Below are positions 52,811 through 62,900 of a DNA stretch of 64,000 nt, piece by piece; the first letter of the stretch is position 1, and every line of letters begins with the position of its first letter. This DNA is from CBDHEY01 sp965262305 (GTDB lineage: Bacteria; Pseudomonadota; Gammaproteobacteria; Pseudomonadales; Cellvibrionaceae). The position numbers and the translations under genes are program-made. The notes under the pieces were generated by a model. The model made no database searches. It was not told the origin of the DNA and saw only the letters and a list, made by a program, of their open reading frames with translations. The stretch lies in assembly GCA_965262305.1 (NCBI GenBank), contig CBDHEY010000004.1, positions 744,001 through 808,000 of the forward strand. Reading direction: 5' to 3'.

Positions 52811-54703
52811 ATGACTAATTTTCCTGAAATTGGGTTTCAAATTTCACCCTATGCTCAGATCCTTATTAATCCGCTTTCCAACACAATCTTAGCTGCTAAT
52901 AATGAAGCCTGTCGGTTACTTAGAGAAAGTTTTGCCAACATGCGGGGGCAAACATTTAGTAGTTTTTGCTCTGATCGATTTCCCGATTGGGTGATTTTTA
53001 CAGAAGAAGTGTTACAAACCGGTGAGGCCTGGAGTGATGCTCTCGAGTTGATTGATAAAGAAGACAACAGATTAAGTATTGAGGTGTCGGCGAGAGTTAC
53101 CCAAGTAGAAGACGATAAGGTGGTTCAGCTTAGTTTTCAAAGTAATGATCATCTTCAATGGTATCGAGACCGTTCCGATGCGATAAGGCACTATCGTTCT
53201 GGAATTACTCATTGGGATCGAATAGCAAAAGTATTTCGTGAGTTTGAAAGAGAAAACCATCTTATATTGGATGCAGCCGGAGAAGGAATTTATGGCGTTG
53301 ATTGCGATGGTAACGCGACATTTGTCAATGCGGCGGCAGAGCGAATGTTGGGCTGGAAAAAAGAAGAGCTTATTGGGAGAAGCATTCATAATATTATTCA
53401 TCATACCCACAGAAATGGTGAACATTTTCATGTTCATGATTGTTCAATTTATCAAGCTTTCAGGGATGGAATAAAACGCAATATAGAAGACGAAGTTTTT
53501 TGGAAAAAGTGTGGCAAGGCAATCGACGTCGAGTATACAAGTACACCAATAAAAGATGAAGATGAACTGGTAGGAGCAGTAGTCATCTTTAGAGATGTTA
53601 CTCAAAAACGCATTGATCAAAAACGCTTAATGGAAGCATTAGATGAAGTGAAGCGACTAAAAACACGTTTAGAGATGGAAAATGCTTACCTACAAGAAGA
53701 AATTAGCTCCGAGTTTAATCATCATCAAATAGTGGGTAAAAGCCCTGCTATTCAACAAGTTATTCAGCAGATTGGGATGGTCGCTCCTACCGACGCTACC
53801 GTCTTAATTACCGGAGAATCAGGAACGGGAAAAGAATTAATTGCAAGAGCCATTCATGAGGAAAGTTCACGAAGTCATAGGTCACTAATTCGAGTCAATT
53901 GCGCAGCGATACCTGGTGAGTTATTTGAGTCAGAGTTTTTTGGTCATGTTAAAGGCGCATTTACCGGTGCTACAGATAGTCGAATGGGGCGATTCGAATT
54001 AGCCGATGGTGGAACCATTTTTCTTGATGAAGTAGGAGAAATTCCTTTAAGTTTACAGGGAAAGCTTTTACGTGTGCTGCAAGAGCAGCAGTTCGAACGG
54101 GTGGGCGACTCTAAAACAAGAACTGTGGATGTTCGAATAATAGCTGCAACAAATAAGCGTTTAAAAGAGCTTGCACTTCAAGGAAAATTCAGAGAAGACT
54201 TATATTTTCGCTTTAATGTTTTCCCAATTGAATCAGTACCGCTTCGTGAACGATTGGGAGATATTCCCCTTTTGGCTCAGCATCTTCTTAATAAAGCAAT
54301 GATAAAAGCAAATAAACATAATTTGAAAATTCCAATGAGTGAGATTGAGCTTCTAAAATCGTATAGATGGCCCGGCAATATTCGCGAATTGGAAAATATC
54401 ATTGAAAGACAGGTAATACTTTCTAAAGGTGATACATTAACTTTTAGAGACCTGCCAAATATTAAAGAAGCAGCTTCACAAGCACAAGAGCTTCATATAG
54501 AGGGTTCCAACGGAGGTGCAATTTTTACGGATCAAGAAATAAAAGATAACGAGAGAAGAAATATTGTTATTGCTCTGAAAAAGTCGAAGGGAAAAGTTTC
54601 TGGGAAACATGGCGCTGCTGAAATATTAAATTTAAAACCGACAACGCTCACTTCAAGAATAAAAAAATATGGTATAGATCTGAGAGAATATCGTGAACTT
54701 TAG
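52811..54703 (+). CDS. Sigma54-dependent activator with PAS domain, probable cyanate-locus regulator
   Basis: 630 residues. N-terminal PAS-like region (1-110), clear PAS domain (about 150-270: ILDAAGEGIYGVDCDGNATF ... IFRDVTQKR), coiled-coil linker, AAA+ domain with Walker A TGESGTGKE (335-342) and sigma54-contact GAFTGA (382-387), and C-terminal Fis-type HTH (GAAEILNLKPTTLTSRIKKY). Ten His residues around 193-210 (SIHNIIHHTHRNGEHFHVHD) in the PAS domain might bind metal or a cofactor, an inference. Not a response regulator (no receiver). Divergent from cynABDS, which has the matching promoter. Confidence 0.95.
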   Translation: MTNFPEIGFQISPYAQILINPLSNTILAANNEACRLLRESFANMRGQTFSSFCSDRFPDWVIFTEEVLQTGEAWSDALELIDKEDNRLSIEVSARVTQVEDDKVVQLSFQSNDHLQWYRDRSDAIRHYRSGITHWDRIAKVFREFERENHLILDAAGEGIYGVDCDGNATFVNAAAERMLGWKKEELIGRSIHNIIHHTHRNGEHFHVHDCSIYQAFRDGIKRNIEDEVFWKKCGKAIDVEYTSTPIKDEDELVGAVVIFRDVTQKRIDQKRLMEALDEVKRLKTRLEMENAYLQEEISSEFNHHQIVGKSPAIQQVIQQIGMVAPTDATVLITGESGTGKELIARAIHEESSRSHRSLIRVNCAAIPGELFESEFFGHVKGAFTGATDSRMGRFELADGGTIFLDEVGEIPLSLQGKLLRVLQEQQFERVGDSKTRTVDVRIIAATNKRLKELALQGKFREDLYFRFNVFPIESVPLRERLGDIPLLAQHLLNKAMIKANKHNLKIPMSEIELLKSYRWPGNIRELENIIERQVILSKGDTLTFRDLPNIKEAASQAQELHIEGSNGGAIFTDQEIKDNERRNIVIALKKSKGKVSGKHGAAEILNLKPTTLTSRIKKYGIDLREYREL

Positions 54704-54870
54704 TTTGTGAGTTCGTGTCGCAGAGGTTAAAGCTTAAATTGTAGAATAATTTTAATGAAAATTATGTGATTTTTTAACACAAAATACCACAGATATTTCC
54801 TCTTACTATTGAATTATTGCAGTTAATATTCTTATCCTGATAATAATTTATAGTAAAAAGGATACATGTA

Positions 54871-56280
54871 ATGGATAAATTTCGATTATGTAAAATTATA
54901 TTTTTATTCGTCTATTCAATATTTTCTTTTGCGATTTTTTCTAAAGATTTATATGCAGCAGACTCTACTAGACTGAAAAAAAGTGACAGAGAAGAATTGA
55001 ATAAAAATAAAAGGCCTTCGAAGTTTGTCAGTAAGAAAGTTTATAAGTTGGTAGAGCGAGATGGAATTGCCCCAGTTGTTGTTGCGCTTAAATCCCCGAT
55101 TGACCTATATGCTGGAAAATTGGATATCGTTGATCTACAAAGAAATATAAGGAACATGCAAGCGAGCGTTTTGACTTCTCTTGATCGCAACGATTTCGAA
55201 TTGATTCACCAATACCGCCTAGTGAATGGCATTGCAGGACGCTTAACTCGAACAGGCTTAAGAAAACTGATTGCAAATCCTAATGTTTCAGGTATTGATT
55301 TAGACGCAAAAGGAGGAAAGTTTTTGGAAGACTCTGTTCCTCAAATCAATGCAGACGAGTGGCACAGCTCAGACGTTACAGGTGAAGGCGTTGTGGTTGC
55401 GGTACTTGATACCGGGATTATTTCACATCCAAACTTGGACGGGAGTGTTATAGAGGAATCCTGTTTTCTTCAAGCTAATACCACTGAGGGCGGAGTTCCC
55501 TGCCCGAATGGCACTGGTCAGCAATTTTTTGGAAGCGGAGCCTCCTTAGATGGCGACAACCATGGTAGTTTAGTTAGCGGAATAGTCACATCTAATCACC
55601 CGGTCGAACGTGGTGTTGCCCCAAATGCGCAAATTTTTTCGATCAAAGTACTCGACGATATGGGAACCGGTCAAATCTCTGACTGGATAGCCGGGTTAGA
55701 ATGGGTAGTGATGACGAGTGCTGCGGTAGATGGTCCAATCTATACTCGCGTAGTAAATATGAGCTTAGGGGTTTACGACAACCCTTTTGTTGGAAATGGA
55801 GATTGTGAGCCTGCAGGAACTGCTGGCGAGTTGATGTTCAATGCGGTCGAGCTATTAAAAAACGTAGATGTAACCACATTCGCGGCATCCGGTAATGATG
55901 GTTTTAGTAATGCACTTTCTTTTCCTGCATGTGTTTCAAATATCGTTTCAGTAGGCTCGGTAACAAAGCAAGATGCGGTTGTTCTATCGTCTAACAGAAA
56001 TTCTAATCTAGATATCATGGCGCCGGGCAATAGCATTACGTCTACAGGTCCTGGAGCAAGCGGTTTTATTACGGATAGCGGAACAAGTTTTGCTAGCCCT
56101 CATGCCGCTGGTTGTGCTGCGCTGCTGTTAGAGGATGATCCTTGGTTGACACCTGAAGAAGTTAAAGCAAAAGTGATAAGTACCGATATATTTGTGACCG
56201 ATAATATTGGTGTAAGCTATCCACGTCTTAAGTGTGGCCCATCTCCGCAGATAGGCGCATTTTTAGGTTTAGGTGAGTAA
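54871..56280 (+). CDS. Secreted subtilisin-like protease
   Basis: 469 residues. Signal peptide (LCKIIFLFVYSIFSFAIFSK), I9-type propeptide (about 45-150, PVVVALKSPIDLYAG ... LIHQYRLVNGIAGRLTRTGL), then S8 domain with Asp180 (AVLDTGI), His231 (GDNHGSL) and Ser406 (GTSFASPHAAG). Standard proteinase-K/subtilisin motif, unlike the 31478 protease. Stand-alone without extra modules. Confidence 0.95.
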   Translation: MDKFRLCKIIFLFVYSIFSFAIFSKDLYAADSTRLKKSDREELNKNKRPSKFVSKKVYKLVERDGIAPVVVALKSPIDLYAGKLDIVDLQRNIRNMQASVLTSLDRNDFELIHQYRLVNGIAGRLTRTGLRKLIANPNVSGIDLDAKGGKFLEDSVPQINADEWHSSDVTGEGVVVAVLDTGIISHPNLDGSVIEESCFLQANTTEGGVPCPNGTGQQFFGSGASLDGDNHGSLVSGIVTSNHPVERGVAPNAQIFSIKVLDDMGTGQISDWIAGLEWVVMTSAAVDGPIYTRVVNMSLGVYDNPFVGNGDCEPAGTAGELMFNAVELLKNVDVTTFAASGNDGFSNALSFPACVSNIVSVGSVTKQDAVVLSSNRNSNLDIMAPGNSITSTGPGASGFITDSGTSFASPHAAGCAALLLEDDPWLTPEEVKAKVISTDIFVTDNIGVSYPRLKCGPSPQIGAFLGLGE

Positions 56281-56302
56281 ATTTGGTCTAGTTTTTTTTA
56301 AT

Positions 56303-56343
56303 GTTTAGTAAAGCTTCTTAGGTTGTTTTAGACATTACTAAAC
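56303..56343. repeat. Inverted repeat GTTTAGTAA / TTACTAAAC
   Basis: Nine-base exact arms (56303-56311, 56335-56343) with a 23-base loop between two convergent genes. The right arm overlaps the GGDEF stop. Could stop both transcripts, though AT-rich. Confidence 0.4.
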
Positions 56344-58041
56344 TGTCTGAGAAATCGCTTTACTTGCAGTTTTATGTTCATACATTTTGTTATCTGCTGA
56401 TCTTAACCAAGCAACTTCATCTTCCATGGATTCATCAATCTCTGAGATGCCTACTGACATTTTAACCGTTATTTCGGTATTTTCGTGTTCTAGAGTAAAT
56501 GGGGTAGATTTTATTTTTCGTGCAACAACTTCAGCGTCTTCGTAAGATGTGTTGGGGAGTAGAATGATAAATTCATCACCACCGTATCTTCCAAGGCTAT
56601 CCGTATTACGAATTATCGATTTAAGCTGGTTTGCACAGTGTTGTAATGTTCTATCGCCTGCCAAATGGCCATGAGTATCGTTAACAATTTTGAAATCTAC
56701 CAAGTCGATAAAAATTAAAGTAGATTTGAGTTTGTAACGTTTAAATCGTTTTATCTCTTTTCGTGCTTCTTCTTGCACTGCTTGGCGATTTAAAATTTGA
56801 GTCAAAGCATCGGTGCGCGACAAAATGGTGAGTTGTTGATTTGCCGATTGAAGTTCACAAAGCGTTTCTTCAAGTTGCATCTGGTAGAGTACGTCTTTAG
56901 TGACATCGTTTGCAATTAGTACAAAGAACTCGATATCATCGTCATAGGTGATAGCATGGTGAGCCTGACGAATGTAGCGTGTTTCTCCACCCTCCAGTAA
57001 AATTCGGTAATCGATGTTTCGGTTAGTGTTTTTTAAATTTTGCATAAAATGAGATACTCTCAGTTTATCACCAGGGTGAATAGTATCCATCAATGCTGCG
57101 GGGTTATCGTAGAAGGGTTCGCCTTTAACGCCCCAGATATTTTCAAACCCCTTATTCACTGATTGAATTGATTTCACTTCTGGATCAACCAGCGCAACAA
57201 CCGCGTCTTCTGAAAGTGATTCTACAATTGTACGAAACTTCTGTTCTGATTCTCTAAGTAGTTTGTCGAAGATTTTTCGAGAGTTAATATCTTCTATTAT
57301 CGCCAAAAAGTAGCTGGGCTTATTATCTTTACCGAATATTAATGAGATTGTTAGCTGAGCCCAAATATTGTGGCCCATTGAATGATTCAATCGCACTTCT
57401 GTTTTATAGGTATTAACTTTGCCAGATAATAATTCTTCAATTTTATTTAAGTTGTATTCGATTTCGCTGGTATGAATGATGTCCATAAATGTTTTGGACA
57501 TAAATTGGCGTTTTTTAAACCCTAGTAGACTCTCTAATTTTTTATTGATCACTTTGAATTTGCCACCGAGTGAGAGATGGCAAGCGCCTACGCCTAGATT
57601 TAGAATGGTTTGTTCTAAAATTTTCTCTGTTTGTTCTAACGATTTTTGGATTGAGTTTTGTTTTGATATATCCAGAAAAGAGATAATGGCGTATTGATTT
57701 CTATTGAGCTCTGCGAAGGAAAGGCGAACTTCTCGATCTGTTTTTTTCAGGGATTTAGAGAGGAGCTCCAATTGATTGCGGATTTTAAACGTACCTGGTT
57801 GTTGGAAGGTGGGTTCTTTCAGGTACTTGTGGGTAGAGCGATATTGTCTTGGAATCAGCTTTTCAATATTCCAAGTAATTAGTTTGTCGATATGCGTGCC
57901 AAACATATCTTGTGCTGTTTGGTTTGCGGCGACTATTTTGCCATGCTCGTCTGCAACAAGGGTTGGGTCTGGATTGATCGTTAATAAACTCAATCCGTAA
58001 GACTCTCCCTGAGTGAAGAGATCGATCTGTTGTTCGTTCAT
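56338..58041 (-). CDS. PAS-PAS-PAS diguanylate cyclase
   Basis: 567 residues without membrane spans. Three PAS regions (from about 15, 145 and 275; e.g. VADEHGKIVAANQTAQDMFG) and a GGDEF domain with intact GGDEF at 487-491 (RYGGDEFIILLPN). Makes c-di-GMP. No RxxD inhibitory site was seen 5 residues before GGDEF (GRYGGDEF has NTDSLG upstream). Partner of the HD-GYP enzyme elsewhere in the window is possible. Confidence 0.93.
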   Translation of the reverse strand: MNEQQIDLFTQGESYGLSLLTINPDPTLVADEHGKIVAANQTAQDMFGTHIDKLITWNIEKLIPRQYRSTHKYLKEPTFQQPGTFKIRNQLELLSKSLKKTDREVRLSFAELNRNQYAIISFLDISKQNSIQKSLEQTEKILEQTILNLGVGACHLSLGGKFKVINKKLESLLGFKKRQFMSKTFMDIIHTSEIEYNLNKIEELLSGKVNTYKTEVRLNHSMGHNIWAQLTISLIFGKDNKPSYFLAIIEDINSRKIFDKLLRESEQKFRTIVESLSEDAVVALVDPEVKSIQSVNKGFENIWGVKGEPFYDNPAALMDTIHPGDKLRVSHFMQNLKNTNRNIDYRILLEGGETRYIRQAHHAITYDDDIEFFVLIANDVTKDVLYQMQLEETLCELQSANQQLTILSRTDALTQILNRQAVQEEARKEIKRFKRYKLKSTLIFIDLVDFKIVNDTHGHLAGDRTLQHCANQLKSIIRNTDSLGRYGGDEFIILLPNTSYEDAEVVARKIKSTPFTLEHENTEITVKMSVGISEIDESMEDEVAWLRSADNKMYEHKTASKAISQTV

Positions 58042-58151
58042 TCGTTAACCATTTATGACCACCCGATTTAATTGTAGTACAGGCTATGCATGGATCAAGG
58101 TGAGATGTCAATGCTGTTGTGGCTAATAAATGAACGTTTTTGTCTAGTGTG

Positions 58152-59975
58152 TTAATTATTTTTTGAAATAAATGCTCTCCATCCACCGAGGTGAGTTATT
58201 TCTTGTGCGCTTTCTATTGCATAGCCCTCACATATAAAGCTCGTTTTCCAGCTTCCGTCTTCTAGCTCGACTTTCCCTAGGCCGAGAGGGGGTGGGATAT
58301 TGGCTAGAAAGCTTCCTAAAGACTCGGTATTTAGTTCCCAGATTTCTACTTCGATTGAAGACCCATTTTCTTCGTCTCTAATTAAACCTGGTCTAAACGG
58401 TGGGCCTCCAGAGAGTGCAAAAAGTCGGTACTTATTGGATGTTGTAGTTTTTTTGACCAGGTAGGCGTCTCTATCGAGTAATTGCCAGTTCAGTGGCAGC
58501 CCTTCCAAATGAGCTCCGCAGACTACAAGCTCGACCTTAGCGAAGGTTCCTGGGGAAGATTCATTATCGTGACTACTTAACCATTCGGTTGCACCTAGGT
58601 ATTCCTGGTTTTTGGTCAGCCAGGCTTTTGCAAACGACAAGAGTTTGGTATCGGAAAAAGCAGTGCTTACTAGGCTGATTCCAAATGGAATACCAGATTC
58701 TGAAAACCCGGCTGGTATGGCGATGGCACAGTAATCGAGTAAATTCATATAGTTGGTGTAAAAGCCAAGATTCGAATTGAGTTCGATAGGATTTTCTTGG
58801 ACTTCTGATATCTGGTAACTTGTTCCAACGGTCGGAGTCAGAACGAAATCAAATTGATTGATTATCAGATCTGCTTGTTGTTTGTATTCTTGGAGTTGAT
58901 AAAAAGCACTGAAAGCATCGGCAGCAGTCGCCGATTTTTTTGATTCAATAATGTTTTTTATAACAGGTAAAACCGCATCCGGTTGTTTTGAGAGTATATC
59001 TTTTGTTGCGAGATAGCGTTCTGCCACCCAAGGGCCTTCATATAAGAGTTTTGCCGCATTTAGAAAGGGTAAAAAATCGATTTCGGTTTTTGTGCCACCA
59101 GAAGCTTCCAGTTGCTCTACGGATTTCTCAAAGCAATTTTGCATGGCTTTGTTTCCAAAAAAATTCAACTGATCTTTTTTCGGAACCGCGAAATTAAAGG
59201 GCTTGTTATATTGACCGAAGTTTTTAAGGTTGGTGTCTTTGTTAGCGCGAGAATAAGGATCGTTCTCGTCGAATTGTGCGGCGACTCCGAATACTTTATC
59301 TGTATCGTCTGCTGTGGTTGCGAAGATACTTACACAATCAAGGCTCTTACACGCTGGAACAACACCGCTGCAACTCAGTAGTCCTTTAGAGGGCTTCAAA
59401 CCAATAATGTTATTCAATGCGGCTGGTACTCGACCTGAACCCGCCGTATCTGTACCCAGTGAGAAACTCGCTAGACCTAATGCTACAGCAACGGCGGAAC
59501 CACTGCTGGAGCCTCCTGAAATGACATTATCATCAAAAGCGTTTTTACATACCCCCCATTTTTCAGGAGAGCGCACGCCAACTAACCCTGTTGCGAATTG
59601 GTCCATATTCGTTTTCCCTATTGGAATCGCTCCGGCACTAATTAATTGTTCAACAACGAAAGCGTGTTTGTTAGGGACATAACTAAATGCCTGGCAAGCC
59701 GCCGTAGTTGGGATACCTGCCAAATCGATATTGTCTTTTATCGCAAAGGGTATCCCCCACAGAGGTTGTTCAGATATTTTTGATTTGTCGAGCTTGACGA
59801 TATATTCGTTTATCTGTTCGAAAGAAAGTTGACTGATCCAAATGTTTTTGTCGGCGAACTTTGATGAGCGAAACAAAATATCTCTCACTACATCTTCAGG
59901 TGCAAACGTATTGGACAAATACTGCTCTTTGAGGTAAGCAATGGTTAAATTTTTAAGTGTCAATTCTTGAGTCAT
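58152..59975 (-). CDS. atzF: Allophanate hydrolase
   Basis: Splits allophanate into two CO2 and two NH3. 607 residues. Amidase-signature domain with Ser-Ser-Lys triad: Lys80 (IPFAIKDN), cis-Ser in GGSSSGS (156-158), and nucleophile Ser180 (TAGSGRVPA). C-terminal domain (about 470-607) of the AtzF type. Its ATG overlaps the carboxylase TGA (ATGA), so the two are translationally coupled. Acts on the product of the upstream carboxylase. Confidence 0.96.
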   Translation of the reverse strand: MTQELTLKNLTIAYLKEQYLSNTFAPEDVVRDILFRSSKFADKNIWISQLSFEQINEYIVKLDKSKISEQPLWGIPFAIKDNIDLAGIPTTAACQAFSYVPNKHAFVVEQLISAGAIPIGKTNMDQFATGLVGVRSPEKWGVCKNAFDDNVISGGSSSGSAVAVALGLASFSLGTDTAGSGRVPAALNNIIGLKPSKGLLSCSGVVPACKSLDCVSIFATTADDTDKVFGVAAQFDENDPYSRANKDTNLKNFGQYNKPFNFAVPKKDQLNFFGNKAMQNCFEKSVEQLEASGGTKTEIDFLPFLNAAKLLYEGPWVAERYLATKDILSKQPDAVLPVIKNIIESKKSATAADAFSAFYQLQEYKQQADLIINQFDFVLTPTVGTSYQISEVQENPIELNSNLGFYTNYMNLLDYCAIAIPAGFSESGIPFGISLVSTAFSDTKLLSFAKAWLTKNQEYLGATEWLSSHDNESSPGTFAKVELVVCGAHLEGLPLNWQLLDRDAYLVKKTTTSNKYRLFALSGGPPFRPGLIRDEENGSSIEVEIWELNTESLGSFLANIPPPLGLGKVELEDGSWKTSFICEGYAIESAQEITHLGGWRAFISKNN

Positions 59976-62900
59976 ATTTCTACTATTAGTAAAGGTTGTC
60001 CGGCGTGAATTTGATCGCCTTGATTAACGAGTATTTGTTTTACTTTTCCACTCTCAGGAGCCACGATTTCTATTTCCATCTTCATGGATTCTACGATAAT
60101 TAGAACTTGTCCTTTAGTTACCTGATCATTTTCGGCCACCGATATTTGCCAAATATTTCCCGCGATATGGCTTTCTACTAAAACATCGGAATCATTCAGA
60201 GAGATTTCTAGTTGATCAGTTTCTTCCTGAACTTGAGTTTCAAAGTTAATTTGACCTGATTCGATCCAGCGTTCCAGCTCTTCTGCAAAAGATTGATTCC
60301 GGTGAGTTTTGAATTCGTTTATCGACTCGATGTTTTCATCAATAAAGTTTTGATATTCATTAAGGTTAAATACCGTATTTTCAATTTTTAATGGGTATTT
60401 GCCTTTTGGGAAATCGCGCCGTATTTTTTCAAGCTCTTCACCGGTAACTTCATAAAACTTAATTTGGTCGAAAAATCGCAATAACCAAGGTTTTTCAAAT
60501 TCTCTCGTGGTTTTAAATCGATTCCACATTTGCGATGTTCGACCAATAAATTGATAGCCACCGGGACCCTCCATACCATAAATACATAAATAGCTTCCGC
60601 CGATTCCCACGGAATTTTCCGCAGTCCAGGTTCTAGCTGGATTGTATTTTGTGGTGACAAGTCTGTGTCGAGGGTCTATGGGAGTTGCGACAGGTGCGCC
60701 CAAATATACATCACCTAGCCCGAGTACGAGATAGTTGGCTTCAAAAACGATTCGCTTAACATCATTAATAGACGCTAAGCCATTTATCCTTCGAATAAAT
60801 TCAATATTACTCGGACACCATGGTGCGTCTTGACGCACGGATTGCATATACTTTTGGATTGCTTTCTTACAGGCTTCGTCGTCCCAAGATAAAGGTAGGT
60901 GTACTATACGAGCTGGTACTTCCGGATTCTCTTCTTGATCTAATTGATCTTCCGCTTTTTCCAAAATGTCGAGAAGCTCTTGGATTGAGATTTCCAAACT
61001 ATTGTAATGAATTTGGAGTGACCTAACTCCTGGAGTGAGTTCATAAACACCGGTGATATTTTGCTTTTCCAGCCAAAGCATAAGCGCATGAGCACGAAAT
61101 CTAAGATTGATATCTAAAACGAGTGGGCCATATTCAACTAGAAGGTAATGATCCCCTTGCGGACGGTAAATGACTTTTGGTAATGATCGTCCAGCTTCCG
61201 AAAGTTTTTCTGGAAGTGCTTTCAAAATACATTTCGTTGGTGAAATTTCTGTTAGTTCGAACTCTTCGTATTCTAGGCTTTCAATGCTTGTTATTTGCTG
61301 TTTTTCGAGTTCTACCGCTTCAGCAATTGTTACGGGAGAAAATCGTATTGTGTCGCCTGCTTTAAGTTGTCCTAGCTTCCAAAGGTCAGCCGTGATTACT
61401 GTCGCTGGGCAAACGAATCCACCGAGGGATGGGCCATCTGGCCCCAATATAACAGGCATGTCTCCAGTAAAATCGACAGCTCCGATTGCATAGGCATTAT
61501 CGTGGATATTGCTCGGGTGCATCCCCGCTTCCCCACCATCGGATCTCGCCCAATTTGGTTTAGGGCCAATGAGTCGGATCCCAGTTCGGCTGGAGTTGTA
61601 ATGTACTTCCCATGAACTTCCAAAGAAGTCAGCTATGTCTTCGTCTGTGAAAAAATCAGACGAACCGTGAGGTCCATATATCACACGCAAAGACCACTCG
61701 CTATCTATTTGGGGGCAGTGGGATTCGTGTAAACAATTTGCCGTTTCACGGATTTGGGCTGCGGGGCTAAAGTCATTCACTGGCCTGTAGTGGATAACGT
61801 CACCTGTCCGCAGTGCTCGGCCATTGTGTCCACCGAATTGACCGAGAGTAAATGTGGATTTTGAATTGAGGTAATCAGGACATGAAATGCCGCCGGAGAT
61901 CATTAAATAATATCGGCTTCCATGTTTCGTGGTTTTTCCACATTCGATAATATCGCCACATTCAATACGAGTGACTTGCCATGTTGAAATGGGTATCTCA
62001 TTTGAGTCTCTAATAATTCTAGCGTTATTGGGTGCACCGCAAATAACGATATGACTGACTTGATTAAATTTAAGTTTTGGGCCTTGAAGTGTAATTTCGA
62101 GACCCGGCGCGTTTGGGTCATTATTCAGCAGTTGATTGCCCAATCGAAATGAAAGATTATCGAAAGGACCGCTAGGTGGAATTCCCACATGCCAATAATT
62201 TTTCCTACCTGGATAATCCTGGATTGTCGTTTGGGTTCCTGGTGAAAGAACATTAATGGTGTGGGGCGAATATCTAAACGTGGACAAATAGCCCGTGGTA
62301 ATTTTTCCCTCCGCAAATACATCCTGCGATAAAACTTCACCAACATAATCGATATTGGTTTCAATTCCGTAGAGAGTGGTTTTTGTGAGTGTTTCTTTCA
62401 AACGGGTTAGACATGAGTTCCTATCGGTATCTGTAATTATTATTTTTGCGAGCATTGGATCAAAGTAAGGTGAAATATTAATGCCTGTTTCTATCCAGTG
62501 ATCAATTCTTACATTATCAGAGTTTTGAGGAAAATAAACCTGGCTGAGTACCCCAGACGACGGTTGAAATTGATTGTTTGGATCTTCTGCGTAGATTCGA
62601 ACCTGTATGCTGTGTTTTTTAGGATTTAAGTTCGCTTTTAAGTCTTTTAAATCTGCTAAGGTTTCTTCACCTAGTTTGATCATCCATTCGACAAGATCAA
62701 TTTCAAAAATTTGCTCTGTGATTCCATGTTCGACTTGTAGTCGAGTATTCATTTCAAGAAAAAAGAAATCATCTGTGTCTGCATCATAAATAAATTCTAC
62801 CGTGCCGGCACTTTGATAATGGGTAGCACTCGCAAGTGTATGCGCTACCTGGTTAAGTGATGTTCGTACAGACTCTGGAATGTTGGGCGCCGGTGTTTCT

